Shown here: positions 49,926 to 61,573 of the stretch, piece by piece | Position numbering within the stretch: position 1 is the first letter of the stretch | How the letters are laid out: each line of letters opens with the position of its first letter | DNA from: Acinetobacter pollinis | Lineage (GTDB): Bacteria > Pseudomonadota > Gammaproteobacteria > Pseudomonadales > Moraxellaceae | Direction of reading: 5' to 3' | NCBI RefSeq assembly: GCF_015627175.1 | Contig: NZ_VTDQ01000009.1 | Span: forward strand, 24,905-88,904 | DNA length: 64,000 nt | The notes under the pieces: generated by a model | Databases searched by the model: none | Told to the model about the DNA's origin: nothing | Seen by the model: the letters and a program-made list of their open reading frames with translations, nothing else | Translations under genes and position numbers: made by a program

Positions 49926-50459
49926 ATGAAACGTTGGTACATTATTCATGCCTATTCAGGTTATGAAAAACAAGTCATGCGTTCACTTAAAGAGCGAATT
50001 CAGCGAAGTGCTGTTGCCGACAGTTTTGGTGAAGTCCTAGTTCCGACTGAAGAAGTCGTTGAAATGAAGGATGGTAAAAAGCGTAAATCTGAACGCAAAT
50101 TCTTTCCAGGCTACGTGCTTATTGAAATGGAAATGGATGACGATTCTTGGCATATTGTAAAAGAATGTCCAAAAGTTCTTGGTTTTATTGGTGGAACACC
50201 AGAAAAACCTGCGCCAATTACCCAAAAAGAAGCAGATGCGATTTTAGCTCGTGTACGTAATACAGGTGAAGCACCTCGTCCTAAGACGATGTTTGAACCT
50301 GGTGAAGAATTATTGGTTATCGATGGCCCATTCACAGACTTTAAAGGTGTTGTGGAAGAGGTCATCTATGACAAATCTCGCTTGACGTTAACGATTAATG
50401 TCTTTAATCGACCAACGCAAGTTGAGCTTGAATTCCGTCAAGTTGAGAAAACAATTTAA
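49926..50459 (+). CDS. nusG: Transcription elongation/antitermination factor NusG
   Basis: NusG binds RNA polymerase and links it to Rho or to the ribosome. The 177-residue protein has the NGN domain (about 1-110, with KRWYIIHAYSGYEKQV) and a C-terminal KOW domain (about 125-177, with VIDGPFTDFKGVVEEV). Length is typical. Confidence 0.96.
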   Translation: MKRWYIIHAYSGYEKQVMRSLKERIQRSAVADSFGEVLVPTEEVVEMKDGKKRKSERKFFPGYVLIEMEMDDDSWHIVKECPKVLGFIGGTPEKPAPITQKEADAILARVRNTGEAPRPKTMFEPGEELLVIDGPFTDFKGVVEEVIYDKSRLTLTINVFNRPTQVELEFRQVEKTI

Positions 50460-50474
50460 CTTAATTTGACCGAA

Positions 50475-50500
50475 TGCCTATTTAATTAAATAGGCAATTT
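50475..50500 (+). terminator. Hairpin between nusG and rplK
   Basis: TGCCTATTTA (50475-50484) pairs with TAAATAGGCA (50487-50496), followed by ATTTA. The U tail is poor, so it may act as a partial terminator between secE-nusG and the ribosomal protein genes. Confidence 0.55.
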
Positions 50501-50510
50501 ATATGTAACA

Positions 50511-50550
50511 AACATTGGGGAGCCTAGCGGCGCTATTACCCAGAGGTATT
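50511..50550 (+). promoter_or_regulatory. Probable L1-binding site in the rplK leader
   Basis: GGGGAGCC, TAGC, GGCGC, then TTACCC just before the rplK ribosome site can fold like the ribosomal protein L1 target on 23S rRNA and on rplKA leaders of gammaproteobacteria. L1 binding there represses rplK and rplA. The call rests on resemblance and position. Confidence 0.55.
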
Positions 50551-50555
50551 TCAAA

Positions 50556-50984
50556 ATGGCTAAAAAGATTGACGGCTATATCAAGCTGCAAGTCCCAGCT
50601 GGTAAAGCAAATCCATCTCCACCAATTGGTCCTGCACTAGGTCAACGTGGTGTTAACATCATGGCATTCTGTAAAGAATTCAATGCTGCTACACAAAAAG
50701 TTGAGCAAGGTCTTCCAATTCCTGTGGTAATTACAGTTTACAATGATAAATCATTTACATTTATCATGAAAACTCCACCTGCTGCTATTCTTCTTAAGAA
50801 AGCTGCTGGTATTCAAAAAGGTTCTTCTGAGCCACATAAAACTAAAGTTGGTAAATTAACTCGTGCGCAATTAGAAGAAATTGCTACGACTAAAGAGCCT
50901 GATTTAACTGGTGCTGACTTAGATGCACGTGTTCGTACCATCGCTGGTTCTGCACGTTCTATGGGCTTGGAAGTGGAGCTGTAA
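50556..50984 (+). CDS. rplK: 50S ribosomal protein L11
   Basis: L11 sits at the GTPase-associated centre of the large subunit and is needed for RelA stimulation. The 142-residue protein has the N-terminal domain with [20 protein letters not shown] and the C-terminal rRNA-binding domain. rplA starts 4 bases after its stop. Confidence 0.97.
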   Translation: MAKKIDGYIKLQVPAGKANPSPPIGPALGQRGVNIMAFCKEFNAATQKVEQGLPIPVVITVYNDKSFTFIMKTPPAAILLKKAAGIQKGSSEPHKTKVGKLTRAQLEEIATTKEPDLTGADLDARVRTIAGSARSMGLEVEL

Positions 50985-50988
50985 TAAG

Positions 50989-51681
50989 ATGGCAAAGTTA
51001 ACTAAACGTCAAAAAGCGATTTCTGCTATTGATTCAAACAAAGTTTACTCTTTGGAAGAAGCAGTAGAAGTAATTAATGGCTTCCCTGCAGCTAAATTTA
51101 AAGAATCATTAGATGTTTCTGTAAATCTAGGTGTTGACCCACGTAAATCAGATCAAGTTGTACGTGGTGCGACAACTTTACCTGCAGGTACAGGTAAAAC
51201 TGTACGTGTAGCTGTATTTGCTCAAGGTGCTGCTGCTGAAGCTGCTAAAGCTGAAGGCGCTGACATCGTTGGTTTTGATGACCTAGCTGAAAGCATTCAA
51301 AAAGGTAATCTTGACTTTGATGTTGTAATCGCTGCTCCTGATGCAATGCGTGTTGTTGGTAAGTTAGGTACAATTTTAGGGCCACGTGGTTTAATGCCAA
51401 ACCCTAAAGTAGGTACAGTAACTCCTGACGTTGCTACTGCAGTTAAAAATGCTAAATCTGGTCAAGCACGTTACCGTGTAGACAAAGCTGGTATTATTCA
51501 TGCTGGTATTGGCCAAGTTGGCTTTACTGTTGAAGCTGTACGTCAAAACTTAGAAGCACTGGTTGCTGACTTGAAAAAAGCAAAACCTGCGACTTCTAAA
51601 GGCGTATATATCAAGAAAATCACTTTGAGCTCAACAATGGGTCCTGGTGTAACTGTTGATGTAAACAGCGTATCTAACTAA
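50989..51681 (+). CDS. rplA: 50S ribosomal protein L1
   Basis: L1 forms the mobile stalk at the tRNA exit site and represses its own operon. The 230-residue protein begins MAKLTKRQK at the ATG at 50989; the open frame reaches back into rplK, but that part is not a gene. The L1 signature [17 protein letters not shown] is present. Confidence 0.97.
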   Translation: MAKLTKRQKAISAIDSNKVYSLEEAVEVINGFPAAKFKESLDVSVNLGVDPRKSDQVVRGATTLPAGTGKTVRVAVFAQGAAAEAAKAEGADIVGFDDLAESIQKGNLDFDVVIAAPDAMRVVGKLGTILGPRGLMPNPKVGTVTPDVATAVKNAKSGQARYRVDKAGIIHAGIGQVGFTVEAVRQNLEALVADLKKAKPATSKGVYIKKITLSSTMGPGVTVDVNSVSN

Positions 51682-51704
51682 TTGTTAGAACAGAATTCTT
51701 AAAT

Positions 51705-51740
51705 CTCTAAAGATAAAGATGATTATCTCTATCTTTAGAG
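51705..51740 (+). other. Hairpin between rplA and rplJ
   Basis: CTCTAAAGATA (51705-51715) pairs perfectly with TATCTTTAGAG (51730-51740) around a 14-base loop. No U run follows, so it is more likely a processing or mRNA-stability hairpin than a terminator. Confidence 0.55.
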
Positions 51741-51749
51741 TGGACTTTG

Positions 51750-51900
51750 AATTGATAGGTTAAAGCCTATTAGCGTCAAAGACCTCAGGCGAGAAGAAAT
51801 TCTCTTAATAATTCAGCCTGCGTAGACGCGGTGGTGTGATTTATTCATCCTCCGCGTGTAAGTCGAAAGGCTTACGAATTGGGAGTGTATTCTTAGAATA
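51750..51900 (+). promoter_or_regulatory. L10 leader, autoregulatory element of rplJL
   Basis: The 245-base gap before rplJ holds several stems: CAGGC/GCCTG, ACGCGG/CCGCGT, GTAAG/CTTAC and GTATTC/GAATAC. The first, with its purine-rich internal loop, matches the conserved L10 leader recognised by the L10-L7/L12 complex, which represses rplJL translation. Boundaries are approximate. Confidence 0.7.
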
Positions 51901-51926
51901 CATAAATCACCTTAGGAGGTTTTACA

Positions 51927-52433
51927 GTGGCTCTACTATTAGAGAACAAAAAAGAAATCGTTGCTCAAGTAAACGAAACTGCGAGCAAAGCTTTCTCTGC
52001 TGTTGTTGCTGACTACCAAGGTTTAAACGTAGAGCAATTAACTCAACTTCGTGTTGAGGCTCGTAAGTTAGGTGTTTCAACACGTATCGTGCGTAACACA
52101 CTAGCAAAACGTGCACTTGAAGGTACTCAATTCGATATCTTAAGTGACAACCTAGTTGGTCCAACAATTCTCGGTTTTTCAACTTCTGAAGACGACATGG
52201 GTGCAGCTGCACGCTTGTTCGAAGATTTTGCAAAAGCAAATAAAGCGTTTGAACTTAAAGCTGCCGCATTTGACGGTAAAGTTTATCAAGGTGCAGAAGT
52301 TAGCGTTATCGCAAATCTTCCAAACCAAGAAAAAGCGCTTACTATGCTTGCAAACGTTCTTCAAGCTCCAGTTTCGAAATTGGGTCGCTTACTTACAGCG
52401 CTCAAAGAGAAAAACGAGCAAGAAGCTGCATAA
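51927..52433 (+). CDS. rplJ: 50S ribosomal protein L10
   Basis: L10 anchors L7/L12 dimers at the base of the stalk. The 168-residue protein begins at a GTG with a near-perfect AGGAGG ribosome site. The N-terminal rRNA-binding domain is followed by the long C-terminal helix that holds L12. rplL follows 42 bases downstream. Confidence 0.96.
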   Translation: MALLLENKKEIVAQVNETASKAFSAVVADYQGLNVEQLTQLRVEARKLGVSTRIVRNTLAKRALEGTQFDILSDNLVGPTILGFSTSEDDMGAAARLFEDFAKANKAFELKAAAFDGKVYQGAEVSVIANLPNQEKALTMLANVLQAPVSKLGRLLTALKEKNEQEAA

Positions 52434-52475
52434 TCCATTACCTACACCATTTAATTTCCATTTGGAGTTATACTC

Positions 52476-52844
52476 ATGGCTTTAACTAACGAAGAAATTT
52501 TAAACGCAGTTGCTGAAAAAACTGTTCTTGAACTTGTTGACTTAATCTCTGCTTTTGAAGAGAAATTCAACGTATCTGCTGCTGCTGTTGCAGTTGCTGC
52601 TGGTGGTGACACTGCTGCTGCTGCTGAAGAGCAAACAGAATTCAATGTTGAATTAACAAGCTTTGGCGCTAACAAAGTTGCTGTAATTAAAGCAGTTCGT
52701 GAAGCAACTGGTCTTGGTCTGAAAGAAGCTAAAGATCTAGTTGAAGGTGCTCCACAAGTTCTTAAAGAAGGCGTGAGCAAAGAAGAAGGTGAAGAGCTTA
52801 AGAAGAAACTTGAAGCAGCTGGTGCTACAGTTACACTTAAGTAA
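52476..52844 (+). CDS. rplL: 50S ribosomal protein L7/L12
   Basis: L7/L12 recruits translation factors to the ribosome. The 122-residue acidic protein has the N-terminal dimerisation helices (about 1-35), an Ala/Gly-rich hinge (about 37-53) and the C-terminal domain with [20 protein letters not shown]. Alanine is written almost only as GCT or GCA, as in highly expressed genes here. Confidence 0.97.
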   Translation: MALTNEEILNAVAEKTVLELVDLISAFEEKFNVSAAAVAVAAGGDTAAAAEEQTEFNVELTSFGANKVAVIKAVREATGLGLKEAKDLVEGAPQVLKEGVSKEEGEELKKKLEAAGATVTLK

Positions 52845-52853
52845 TTTACGTCC

Positions 52854-52880
52854 GGAGTCAATCGTTAAAAAATTGACTCC
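52854..52880 (+). other. First hairpin after rplL
   Basis: GGAGTCAAT (52854-52862) pairs with ATTGACTCC (52872-52880) around nine bases. It lies 9 bases past the rplL stop and may mark an mRNA processing or stability site. Confidence 0.5.
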
Positions 52881-52886
52881 AGATAT

Positions 52887-52917
52887 GGCTGATGGCTCTT
52901 GGGTCATCAGCCTTTTT
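52887..52917 (+). terminator. Attenuator between rplL and rpoB
   Basis: GGCTGATG (52887-52894) pairs with CATCAGCC (52905-52912) and is followed by five T. In E. coli a partial terminator in this gap lowers rpoBC relative to ribosomal protein synthesis; this hairpin is well placed for the same role. Confidence 0.75.
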
Positions 52918-52993
52918 GCGTTACAATAATCGGCTCGGTTTTTTATTGAACTGTGATATATATCGCAATAAAGATAAAAAATCCAAACAATTC

Positions 52994-53039
52994 AAACGCT
53001 TACCAATATTTTTCGTTCTAAAAATATTGTTAAGCGTTT
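52994..53039 (+). other. Long hairpin in the rplL-rpoB gap
   Basis: Two arms of 20 bases (52994-53013 with 53020-53039) pair with a single C-T mismatch around a 6-base loop. A stem of this length is a good RNase III substrate, and E. coli has an RNase III site in the equivalent gap. A third, smaller stem (53105-53112 with 53122-53129) follows just before rpoB. The 310-bp gap has no supported gene. Confidence 0.7.
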
Positions 53040-53154
53040 TATTACCACTCTCATTTGCAGCATTTGTAAGTAGTGGTGGCCATATCGGCCTGCGTAATTC
53101 CTTCTAAACCTGAACTGCAGGCAGGTTTAGTTTTGTACTTTCCGAGGACTCCAG

Positions 53155-56100
53155 ATGGCATACTCATATACCGAAAAAAAACGGATCCGTAAGAATTTTG
53201 GTAAATTGCCCCAAGTAATGGATGTTCCGTACTTGCTTTCGATTCAAGTCGACTCGTACAGAACGTTTTTGCAAGATGGTAAATTACCAAAAAACCGAGA
53301 AGATATTGGTCTCCAAGCTGCGTTTCGTTCAGTTTTCCCAATTGAAAGTTATTCCGGCAATGCTGCTTTAGAATTTGTAGAGTATAGCCTTGGTAAGCCT
53401 GAGTTTGATGTACGTGAGTGTATTCTCCGTGGCTCAACTTATGCAGCACCAATGCGCGTTAAAATTCGCTTGATCATTAAAGATCGTGATACAAAAGCAA
53501 TTAAAGATGTACGTGAACAAGAAGTCTATATGGGTGAAATCCCATTAATGACGGATAACGGAACATTTGTAATTAATGGTACTGAGCGTGTAATTGTATC
53601 GCAGTTACATCGTTCTCCAGGTGTATTCTTCGATAGTGATAAAGGTAAAACACATTCGAATAAAACACTTTATTCTGCACGTATCATTCCTTACCGTGGT
53701 TCATGGTTAGACTTTGAATTTGATGCCAAAGATTTAGTCTATGTACGTATTGACCGTCGTCGTAAACTTCTTGCGACTGTGATCTTACGTGCCTTAAATT
53801 ATACTGATGAACAAATTCTTGATTTGTTCTATGAAAAAGTTCCTGTTTACCTAGATATGGGTAGCTATCAAATTGAATTGGTTCCAGAACGCCTGCGTGG
53901 CGAAATGGCACAGTTTGATATTGCAGACAATAGCGGTAAAGTTATTGTTGAGCAGGGCAAACGTATTAATGCACGTCATGTACGTCAAATGGAAGCTGCT
54001 GGATTAACTAAACTTGCAGTACCAGATGAGTACCTTTACGAGCATATTACTGCAGAAAATATCACGTTACGTGATGGTGATGTAATTCCTGCCAATACTG
54101 TACTTAGCCATGAAGTTATGGTGAAAATTGCAGAGGGTGGCGTAAAAGAATTTAACATCCTATTCACAAATGATATCGATCGTGGTTCTTATATTGCTGA
54201 CTCGTTACGTGCTGATATTACACGTGATCGTGACGAAGCTCTTGTAGAAATCTACAAAGTTATGCGTCCAGGCGAGCCACCAACTAAAGAAGCAGCAGAG
54301 AACTTATTTAATAACTTGTTCTTCTCTACAGAACGTTATGATTTATCTGCTGTTGGTCGTATGAAATTTAATCGTCGTTTAGGACGTCCATACGAAGTTG
54401 GTACAGATCAAAAAACGCGTGAAATAGAAGGTGTGTTATCTAACGAAGATATTACTGATGTAATGCGTACATTAGTAGATATTCGTAATGGTAAAGGTGA
54501 AGTTGATGACATCGACCATTTAGGTAACCGTCGTGTGCGTTCTGTTGGTGAAATGACAGAAAACCAATTCCGTGTAGGTTTAGTTCGTGTTGAGCGTGCA
54601 GTTAAAGAGCGTTTAAGCCAAGCTGAAACAGATAACTTATCACCACAAGATTTAATTAATGCGAAGCCTGTTGCTGCAGCAATTAAAGAATTCTTTGGTT
54701 CTAGCCAGTTATCTCAGTTCATGGATCAAAACAACCCATTGTCTGAGATTACACACAAGCGTCGTGTGTCTGCACTCGGACCAGGTGGTTTAACACGTGA
54801 GCGTGCGGGCTTTGAGGTACGTGACGTACACCATACTCATTATGGTCGTGTATGTCCGATTGAAACACCTGAGGGACCAAACATTGGTTTGATTAACTCG
54901 CTTTCAGTCTACTCTAAAGCAAACCATTTTGGTTTCCTAGAAACACCTTACCGTAAGGTTGTTGATGGGCGCGTGACTGAAGATACAGAATACCTCTCTG
55001 CAATTGAAGAAGTAGGTACTGTTATTGCACAAGCCGATGCAGTGGTTGATCCAGCAGGTCACTTACTTGAAGAAATGGTTACTGTGCGTCACCAAGGTGA
55101 AACACTGCGTATGCCTCCTGAGCGTGTAACGCATATGGATGTATCTGCACAACAAGTAGTATCTGTTGCAGCATCATTAATTCCGTTCCTTGAACACGAT
55201 GATGCGAACCGTGCATTGATGGGTTCAAACATGCAACGTCAGGCGGTGCCGACACTTCTTGCTGATAAGCCACTTGTTGGTACAGGTATGGAAGCAAATG
55301 TTGCACGTGACTCGGGTGTATGTGTAATCGCACAACGTGGTGGTGTTATTGAGTTTGTTGATGCTTCTCGTGTGGTGATTCGTGTTAATGAAAGTGAAAT
55401 GGTTGCGGGTGAAGCAGGTGTAGATATCTATAACCTGATTAAGTACACACGTTCAAACCAAAACACATGTATTAACCAAAAAGTACTGGTTAACCTAGGC
55501 GATAAAGTTGGCCGTGGTGATGTACTTGCTGATGGTCCATCTACAGATGGTGGTGAATTGGCACTTGGTCAAAACATGCGTGTTGCATTCATGACATGGA
55601 ATGGTTACAACTATGAGGACTCGATTCTATTATCAGAACGTGTTCTTCAAGAAGATCGTTTAACATCAATCCATATTCAAGAATTATCATGTGTTGCACG
55701 TGATACTAAACTTGGTGCTGAAGAAATTACTGGCGATATTCCAAACGTTGGTGAAGCTGCATTATCTAAGTTAGATGAATCAGGTATTGTTTATATCGGT
55801 GCTGAAGTAACAGCGGGTGATATTCTTGTAGGTAAAGTGACGCCTAAAGGTGAAACACAATTAACACCTGAAGAAAAATTACTTCGTGCAATCTTTGGTG
55901 AAAAAGCTGCAGATGTAAAAGACTCTTCGTTACGTGTTCCATCAGGTACTAAAGGTACTGTAATTGACGTACAAGTATTTACACGTGATGGTCTTGAAAA
56001 AGACGAGCGTGCGCTTGCAATTGAAAAAGCACAGTTAGACGCTTACCGTAAAGACTTGAAAGAAGAATACAAAATCTTTGAAGAAGCTGCACGTGAGCGT

Positions 56101-57240
56101 ATCGTACGTCTACTGAAAGACCAAATGTCTAACGGTGGTGGCACAACTAAGCGTGGTGATCAACTCACTGAAGACAAGTTATCTCAACTAGAAATGGTAG
56201 ATCTACTTGAAATTCAGCCTTCTGATGAAGGTATTGCAGAGCGTCTTACTCAGATCCAGACTTACTTGAAAGAGAAGAGTGCTGAAATAGATGAGAAGTT
56301 TGCAGAGAAGAAACGCAAACTTTCTACAGGCGATGAACTAACAACAGGTGTATTGAAAGTTGTTAAAGTATATCTTGCTGTAAAACGTCGTATTCAGCCT
56401 GGTGATAAGATGGCAGGTCGTCATGGTAACAAAGGTGTTGTATCAAACATCTTACCTGTTGAAGATATGCCACACGATGCCAATGGTGTACCTGTAGATG
56501 TGGTACTTAACCCGTTGGGTGTACCTTCACGTATGAACGTGGGTCAGATTCTTGAAACACATTTAGGTTTAGCAGCAAAAGGTCTGGGTGAGCAAATTGA
56601 TAAAATGCTCAAACAGCAACGTACAATTGCCGAGCTACGTGAATTCTTAGACAAAATCTATAACAAAGTTGGTGGAGAGCAAGAAGAGCTTGAAACATTA
56701 ACTGATGATGAAGTCTTAATCCTTGCTGGTAACCTGAAAAAAGGTGTTCCTTTAGCAACACCAGTATTTGATGGTGCTGAAGAAGAACAAATTAAAGAGT
56801 TATTAGAGCTCGCTGAACTACCACGTACAGGTCAACAAACATTGTTTGATGGACGTACAGGTGAACAGTTTGACCGTCCAGTAACTGTGGGTTACATGTA
56901 CATGCTTAAGTTGAACCACTTGGTTGATGACAAGATGCATGCACGTTCTACGGGTTCTTACTCGTTAGTAACGCAACAGCCATTGGGTGGTAAAGCACAG
57001 TTTGGTGGTCAGCGTTTTGGTGAGATGGAAGTCTGGGCATTAGAAGCATATGGTGCAGCGTATACGCTACAAGAAATGCTTACTGTGAAGTCAGATGATG
57101 TTGAAGGTCGTACACGTATCTATAAGAATATTGTAGATGGGAACCATTATATGGATCCAGGAATGCCTGAGTCATTCAACGTATTGACCAAAGAGATCCG
57201 TTCTTTAGGTATCAACATTGAACTGAAAAATGGTGACTAA
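53155..57240 (+). CDS. rpoB: RNA polymerase beta subunit
   Basis: The 1361-residue beta subunit forms part of the active centre of RNA polymerase and binds rifampicin. It starts [16 protein letters not shown] with CGAGGA upstream. The rifampicin-resistance cluster reads [20 protein letters not shown] then SALGPGG, with the usual Gln, Asp, His and Ser residues unchanged, so no classic resistance change is seen. The C-terminal part ends [11 protein letters not shown]. rpoC follows 91 bases downstream. Confidence 0.98.
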   Translation: MAYSYTEKKRIRKNFGKLPQVMDVPYLLSIQVDSYRTFLQDGKLPKNREDIGLQAAFRSVFPIESYSGNAALEFVEYSLGKPEFDVRECILRGSTYAAPMRVKIRLIIKDRDTKAIKDVREQEVYMGEIPLMTDNGTFVINGTERVIVSQLHRSPGVFFDSDKGKTHSNKTLYSARIIPYRGSWLDFEFDAKDLVYVRIDRRRKLLATVILRALNYTDEQILDLFYEKVPVYLDMGSYQIELVPERLRGEMAQFDIADNSGKVIVEQGKRINARHVRQMEAAGLTKLAVPDEYLYEHITAENITLRDGDVIPANTVLSHEVMVKIAEGGVKEFNILFTNDIDRGSYIADSLRADITRDRDEALVEIYKVMRPGEPPTKEAAENLFNNLFFSTERYDLSAVGRMKFNRRLGRPYEVGTDQKTREIEGVLSNEDITDVMRTLVDIRNGKGEVDDIDHLGNRRVRSVGEMTENQFRVGLVRVERAVKERLSQAETDNLSPQDLINAKPVAAAIKEFFGSSQLSQFMDQNNPLSEITHKRRVSALGPGGLTRERAGFEVRDVHHTHYGRVCPIETPEGPNIGLINSLSVYSKANHFGFLETPYRKVVDGRVTEDTEYLSAIEEVGTVIAQADAVVDPAGHLLEEMVTVRHQGETLRMPPERVTHMDVSAQQVVSVAASLIPFLEHDDANRALMGSNMQRQAVPTLLADKPLVGTGMEANVARDSGVCVIAQRGGVIEFVDASRVVIRVNESEMVAGEAGVDIYNLIKYTRSNQNTCINQKVLVNLGDKVGRGDVLADGPSTDGGELALGQNMRVAFMTWNGYNYEDSILLSERVLQEDRLTSIHIQELSCVARDTKLGAEEITGDIPNVGEAALSKLDESGIVYIGAEVTAGDILVGKVTPKGETQLTPEEKLLRAIFGEKAADVKDSSLRVPSGTKGTVIDVQVFTRDGLEKDERALAIEKAQLDAYRKDLKEEYKIFEEAARERIVRLLKDQMSNGGGTTKRGDQLTEDKLSQLEMVDLLEIQPSDEGIAERLTQIQTYLKEKSAEIDEKFAEKKRKLSTGDELTTGVLKVVKVYLAVKRRIQPGDKMAGRHGNKGVVSNILPVEDMPHDANGVPVDVVLNPLGVPSRMNVGQILETHLGLAAKGLGEQIDKMLKQQRTIAELREFLDKIYNKVGGEQEELETLTDDEVLILAGNLKKGVPLATPVFDGAEEEQIKELLELAELPRTGQQTLFDGRTGEQFDRPVTVGYMYMLKLNHLVDDKMHARSTGSYSLVTQQPLGGKAQFGGQRFGEMEVWALEAYGAAYTLQEMLTVKSDDVEGRTRIYKNIVDGNHYMDPGMPESFNVLTKEIRSLGINIELKNGD

Positions 57241-57288
57241 GCTGTAAAGCTTCACGAATTTTCAGTAATAAACAATATTTGTGACCCT

Positions 57289-57316
57289 GCCGAGTGAATA
57301 CATGAATTCCCTCGGC
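57289..57316 (+). other. Hairpin in the rpoC leader
   Basis: GCCGAG (57289-57294) pairs with CTCGGC (57311-57316), with a GAATTC in the loop. It ends 4 bases before the rpoC ribosome site GGAGAGAAGAA and could influence rpoC initiation. Confidence 0.45.
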
Positions 57317-57331
57317 ACACGGAGAGAAGAA

Positions 57332-60300
57332 TTGAAAGACTTGCTCGATATCATGCGTAAAAAAACGGACTCTGACGGTCATACTCCAGTTGAGTTTGAT
57401 CGCATCCGTATTGGTCTTGCATCACCAGAAATGATTAAATCATGGTCTCATGGCGAAGTTAAAAAGCCTGAAACCATCAATTACCGTACGTTTAAACCAG
57501 AACGTGATGGTTTATTCTGTGCCAAAATCTTTGGTCCAGTAAAAGATTACGAATGCTTGTGTGGTAAATACAAGCGTATGAAGTACAAAGGCGTTATTTG
57601 TGAAAAATGTGGCGTAGAAGTAACGACTGCGAAAGTACGTCGTGAACGTATGGGCCATATTGAGCTTGCAACGCCAACTGCGCATATTTGGTTCTTAAAA
57701 TCGTTGCCAAGCCGTATCGGTTTACTACTTGACATGACACTACGTGATATTGAACGCGTATTGTATTTCGAATCTTATGTAGTTACAGATCCAGGTCTAA
57801 CAGAGCTTGAAAAGTATCAGCTTCTTAACGATGAAGAATACTATACAGCTTTAGAAGAGCATGGCGATGAGTTCTCAGCAAAAATGGGTGCTGAAGCTGT
57901 ACAAGATCTATTAAAAGATATCGATCTTGAAGCAGAAATTTCTCGCTTACGTGAGGAAATTCCACAAACAACTTCAGAAACTAAGCTGAAAAAAGCATCT
58001 AAACGTTTGAAATTAATGGAAGCATTCCATCAGTCAAACAATAAGCCAGAATGGATGGTGTTAAATGTACTTCCAGTACTTCCACCAGATCTACGTCCAT
58101 TAGTACCACTTGAAGGTGGTCGTTTTGCGACATCTGACTTAAACGATTTATACCGTCGTGTGATTAACCGTAACAACCGTTTAAAACGTCTTTTAGATTT
58201 AGCTGCGCCAGACATTATTGTGCGTAACGAAAAACGTATGTTACAAGAATCTGTAGATGCCTTGCTTGATAACGGTCGTCGTGGTCGCGCAATTACAGGC
58301 TCTAACAAACGTCCACTGAAATCTTTGGCAGACATGATCAAAGGTAAGCAAGGTCGTTTCCGCCAGAACTTGTTAGGTAAGCGTGTAGATTATTCTGGTC
58401 GTTCTGTAATTACAGTTGGTCCAACGCTACGTCTTCATCAATGTGGTTTACCGAAAAAAATGGCACTTGAATTATTCAAACCATTTATTTTTGCAAAATT
58501 ACAAGCATCAGGCCAAGCAACAACCATTAAAGCTGCGAAGAAAATGGTTGAGCGTGAAACGCCTGAAGTATGGGATGTACTTGCAAACGTAATTCGTCAA
58601 CACCCAGTGATGTTGAACCGTGCACCAACACTTCACCGTCTTGGTCTACAAGCATTCGAACCTGTACTTATTGAAGGTAAAGCGATTCGTCTACACCCAC
58701 TCGTATGTGCGGCATTTAACGCCGACTTCGATGGTGACCAAATGGCGGTTCACGTACCATTGACACTTGAAGCACAGCTTGAAGCGCGTGCATTAATGAT
58801 GTCTACAAACAACATCTTGTCACCTGCCAATGGTGAACCAATCATCGTACCTTCTCAGGACGTTGTATTGGGTCTTTACTACATCACACGTGATGCAGTG
58901 AATGTGCAAGGTGAAGGTATGGTGTTTGCAGATACTCACGAAGTAAACCGTGCTTTAGCAACCCGTCAAGTGAATATGCATGCACGTGTGAAAGTACGTG
59001 TACACCAAACAATTATTGATGAAAATGGTAACCGTGAAAAGCAAACCATTATCGTTGATACAACACCAGGTCGTTGCTTACTTTGGGAAGTTGTTCCTGA
59101 AGGTTTAAGCTTTGACATGATCAATCTTGAAATGACGAAGAAAAACATTTCTAAGTTGATTAACACTTGTTACCGTAAACTTGGTCTAAAAGACTCAGTT
59201 ATTTTTGCTGACCAATTAATGTATCTTGGTTTCCGTCAAGCAACACGCTCAGGTGTGTCTGTAGGTATGGAAGATATGGTGATTCCACCAACAAAACAAG
59301 TGATCATTGATAAAGCAGAAGCTGAAGTTCGTGAAATTGAAGATCAATTCGAGCAAGGTTTCGTAACTGCTGGTGAACGTTATAACAAAGTTGTCGATAT
59401 TTGGGCACGTACAAACGACCAAGTTGCTAAAGCGATGATGGATAACTTGTCTTCTACGCTTGTTAAAAACAAGAAAGGTGAAGATGAGAAGCAAAAATCA
59501 TTCAACAGTATCTATATGATGTCGGATTCTGGAGCGCGTGGTAGTGCTGCACAGATTCGTCAGCTTGCAGGTATGCGTGGTCTGATGGCAAAACCAGATG
59601 GCTCGATTATTGAAACACCGATTAAAGCAAACTTCCGCGAAGGTCTAACAGTACTTCAGTACTTTATTTCAACGCACGGTGCACGTAAAGGTTTGGCCGA
59701 TACAGCATTGAAGACAGCAAACTCGGGTTACTTGACTCGTCGTCTTGTAGACGTTGCACAAGATTTAGTAATCACAGAACCAGATTGTGGTACTGCTGGT
59801 GGCTTAGTCATGACACCATTAATTCAAGGTGGTGATGTAATTGAAGCATTACGTGATCGTGTACTTGGTCGTGTAACTGCTGAAGATGTACGTCGTGCTT
59901 CTGATGATGAGATCGTTTTACCGAAAGGGACGCTCATTGATGAAAAAATCGCTGCTTACCTTGAAGAGGCGGGTGTCGATGAGGTTAAGGTTCGTTCAGT
60001 TGTAAGCTGTGAATCTACATTCGGTGTGTGTGCGAACTGTTACGGTCGTGACCTTGCTCGTGGTCACTTGGTAAATCCAGGTGAATCTGTGGGTGTAATG
60101 GCTGCTCAATCTATTGGTGAGCCGGGTACACAGTTAACAATGCGTACGTTCCACGTTGGTGGTGCAGCAAGCAGAACATCTGCTGCAAACAGTGTTCAAG
60201 TACGTAATAAAGGTACTGTACGTTTCCATAATGTGAAAACTGTACAACACTCGAAAGGACACCAAGTTTCTGTGTCACGTTCTGGTGAAGTCGGTATTGC

Positions 60301-61525
60301 AGATGAGTTAGGTCGTGAGCGCGAGCGTTATAAACTACCTTACGGTGCAAGCATCTTACTTAAAGATGGTCAAGCTGTAGAAGCTGGCGGTATCGTTGCA
60401 ACATGGGATCCGCATACACATCCACTTGTAACAGAAGTTGCTGGTAAAGCACGCTTCTCACAAATTGTGGATGGTTCGACTGCAACATCGAAAACTGATG
60501 ATACAACAGGTATGACAACTGTTGAAATCTTACCTGTAACAGCACGTCCTGCTTCTGGTAAAGATTTACGTCCAGCGATTGTACTTGATACAGCAGATGG
60601 TGGTGAGCAGTTCTACTTCCTACCACAAAACACAATTGTGACTGTTCGTGACGGCGAAACAATTGGTGTAGGTGATGTTATTGGTCGTGTACCACAAGAA
60701 TCATCGCGTACACGTGATATTACCGGTGGTCTTCCACGTGTTGCTGACTTGTTCGAAGCACGTAAGCCAAAAGAACATGCAATCCTTGCTGAAATTTCAG
60801 GTGTTGTAAGCTTTGGTAAAGAGACTAAAGGTAAATATCGTCTTGTAATTACACCTGATGATGGTGCTGAAATCTACGAAGAATTGATTCCAAAATGGCG
60901 TCAAATCAACGTATTTGAAGGCGAGCATGTAAACCGTGGTGAAGTGATCTCTGATGGTCCACAGAATCCACATGACATCTTACGTCTAAAAGGCGAAGTT
61001 GCATTAACAAACTATATCGTTAATGAAGTACAAGATGTTTACCGTTTACAAGGTGTAAAAATCAATGATAAGCACATCGAAGTTGTTGTTCGTCAAATGC
61101 TTCGTAAAGTAGATATTGTTGACGGTGGTGATACAAGCTTCATCAAAGGTGAGCAAGTAGATTACATCCGTGTAATGCAAGAAAACCTAGCGGTATTGGC
61201 ACAAAACAAGTTCCCTGCGAAGTTTGACCGTCAATTGATGGGTATTACGAAAGCATCATTATCTACAGATTCATTTATCTCTGCTGCATCGTTCCAAGAG
61301 ACAACACGTGTCTTAACAGAAGCTGCGGTAACAGGTAAAGAAGATGATTTACGTGGTCTAAAAGAAAACGTTGTTGTAGGTCGTCTAATACCAGCAGGTA
61401 CTGGTTTGGCGTATCACCTAGAACGTCGTCGTCAAGAGTCTGAAGCTGCAGAATACGAGCTTCACAATGACTTTAGCGACGTTGATCAAGCATTTAGCCA
61501 AGCATTAAATGAAGAGCAATTCTAA
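57332..61525 (+). CDS. rpoC: RNA polymerase beta-prime subunit
   Basis: The beta-prime subunit carries the catalytic magnesium. I start it at the TTG at 57332, directly after the strong site GGAGAGAAGAA, giving [11 protein letters not shown] and 1397 residues; a GTG 51 bases upstream has no site. The catalytic loop is NADFDGDQM. Zinc sites are CLCGK with CEKCG near the N-terminus and [11 protein letters not shown] further on. It closes the rpoBC unit before a bidirectional terminator. Confidence 0.97.
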   Translation: MKDLLDIMRKKTDSDGHTPVEFDRIRIGLASPEMIKSWSHGEVKKPETINYRTFKPERDGLFCAKIFGPVKDYECLCGKYKRMKYKGVICEKCGVEVTTAKVRRERMGHIELATPTAHIWFLKSLPSRIGLLLDMTLRDIERVLYFESYVVTDPGLTELEKYQLLNDEEYYTALEEHGDEFSAKMGAEAVQDLLKDIDLEAEISRLREEIPQTTSETKLKKASKRLKLMEAFHQSNNKPEWMVLNVLPVLPPDLRPLVPLEGGRFATSDLNDLYRRVINRNNRLKRLLDLAAPDIIVRNEKRMLQESVDALLDNGRRGRAITGSNKRPLKSLADMIKGKQGRFRQNLLGKRVDYSGRSVITVGPTLRLHQCGLPKKMALELFKPFIFAKLQASGQATTIKAAKKMVERETPEVWDVLANVIRQHPVMLNRAPTLHRLGLQAFEPVLIEGKAIRLHPLVCAAFNADFDGDQMAVHVPLTLEAQLEARALMMSTNNILSPANGEPIIVPSQDVVLGLYYITRDAVNVQGEGMVFADTHEVNRALATRQVNMHARVKVRVHQTIIDENGNREKQTIIVDTTPGRCLLWEVVPEGLSFDMINLEMTKKNISKLINTCYRKLGLKDSVIFADQLMYLGFRQATRSGVSVGMEDMVIPPTKQVIIDKAEAEVREIEDQFEQGFVTAGERYNKVVDIWARTNDQVAKAMMDNLSSTLVKNKKGEDEKQKSFNSIYMMSDSGARGSAAQIRQLAGMRGLMAKPDGSIIETPIKANFREGLTVLQYFISTHGARKGLADTALKTANSGYLTRRLVDVAQDLVITEPDCGTAGGLVMTPLIQGGDVIEALRDRVLGRVTAEDVRRASDDEIVLPKGTLIDEKIAAYLEEAGVDEVKVRSVVSCESTFGVCANCYGRDLARGHLVNPGESVGVMAAQSIGEPGTQLTMRTFHVGGAASRTSAANSVQVRNKGTVRFHNVKTVQHSKGHQVSVSRSGEVGIADELGRERERYKLPYGASILLKDGQAVEAGGIVATWDPHTHPLVTEVAGKARFSQIVDGSTATSKTDDTTGMTTVEILPVTARPASGKDLRPAIVLDTADGGEQFYFLPQNTIVTVRDGETIGVGDVIGRVPQESSRTRDITGGLPRVADLFEARKPKEHAILAEISGVVSFGKETKGKYRLVITPDDGAEIYEELIPKWRQINVFEGEHVNRGEVISDGPQNPHDILRLKGEVALTNYIVNEVQDVYRLQGVKINDKHIEVVVRQMLRKVDIVDGGDTSFIKGEQVDYIRVMQENLAVLAQNKFPAKFDRQLMGITKASLSTDSFISAASFQETTRVLTEAAVTGKEDDLRGLKENVVVGRLIPAGTGLAYHLERRRQESEAAEYELHNDFSDVDQAFSQALNEEQF

Positions 61526-61545
61526 GTAAAATTAGAATGAATCAC

Positions 61546-61573
61546 AAAAAAGGCACCTTAGGGTGCCTTTTTT
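61546..61573. terminator. Bidirectional terminator after rpoC
   Basis: AAAAAAGGCACC (61546-61557) pairs with GGTGCCTTTTTT (61562-61573) around a 4-base loop. The stop codon of the convergent transporter gene (61558-61560) lies in the loop. Confidence 0.93.

Noticed and set aside
52892..53107. 71-codon open frame between rplL and rpoB
   Set aside because: It starts inside the attenuator stem, has no ribosome site, and covers the long hairpin; it is not a credible gene.
54702..54830. Rifampicin-resistance changes in rpoB
   Set aside because: The cluster has the usual wild-type residues at the classic positions.
57281..57331. Upstream GTG start for rpoC
   Set aside because: It has no ribosome site, while the TTG at 57332 follows a strong one and gives the expected 1397 residues.
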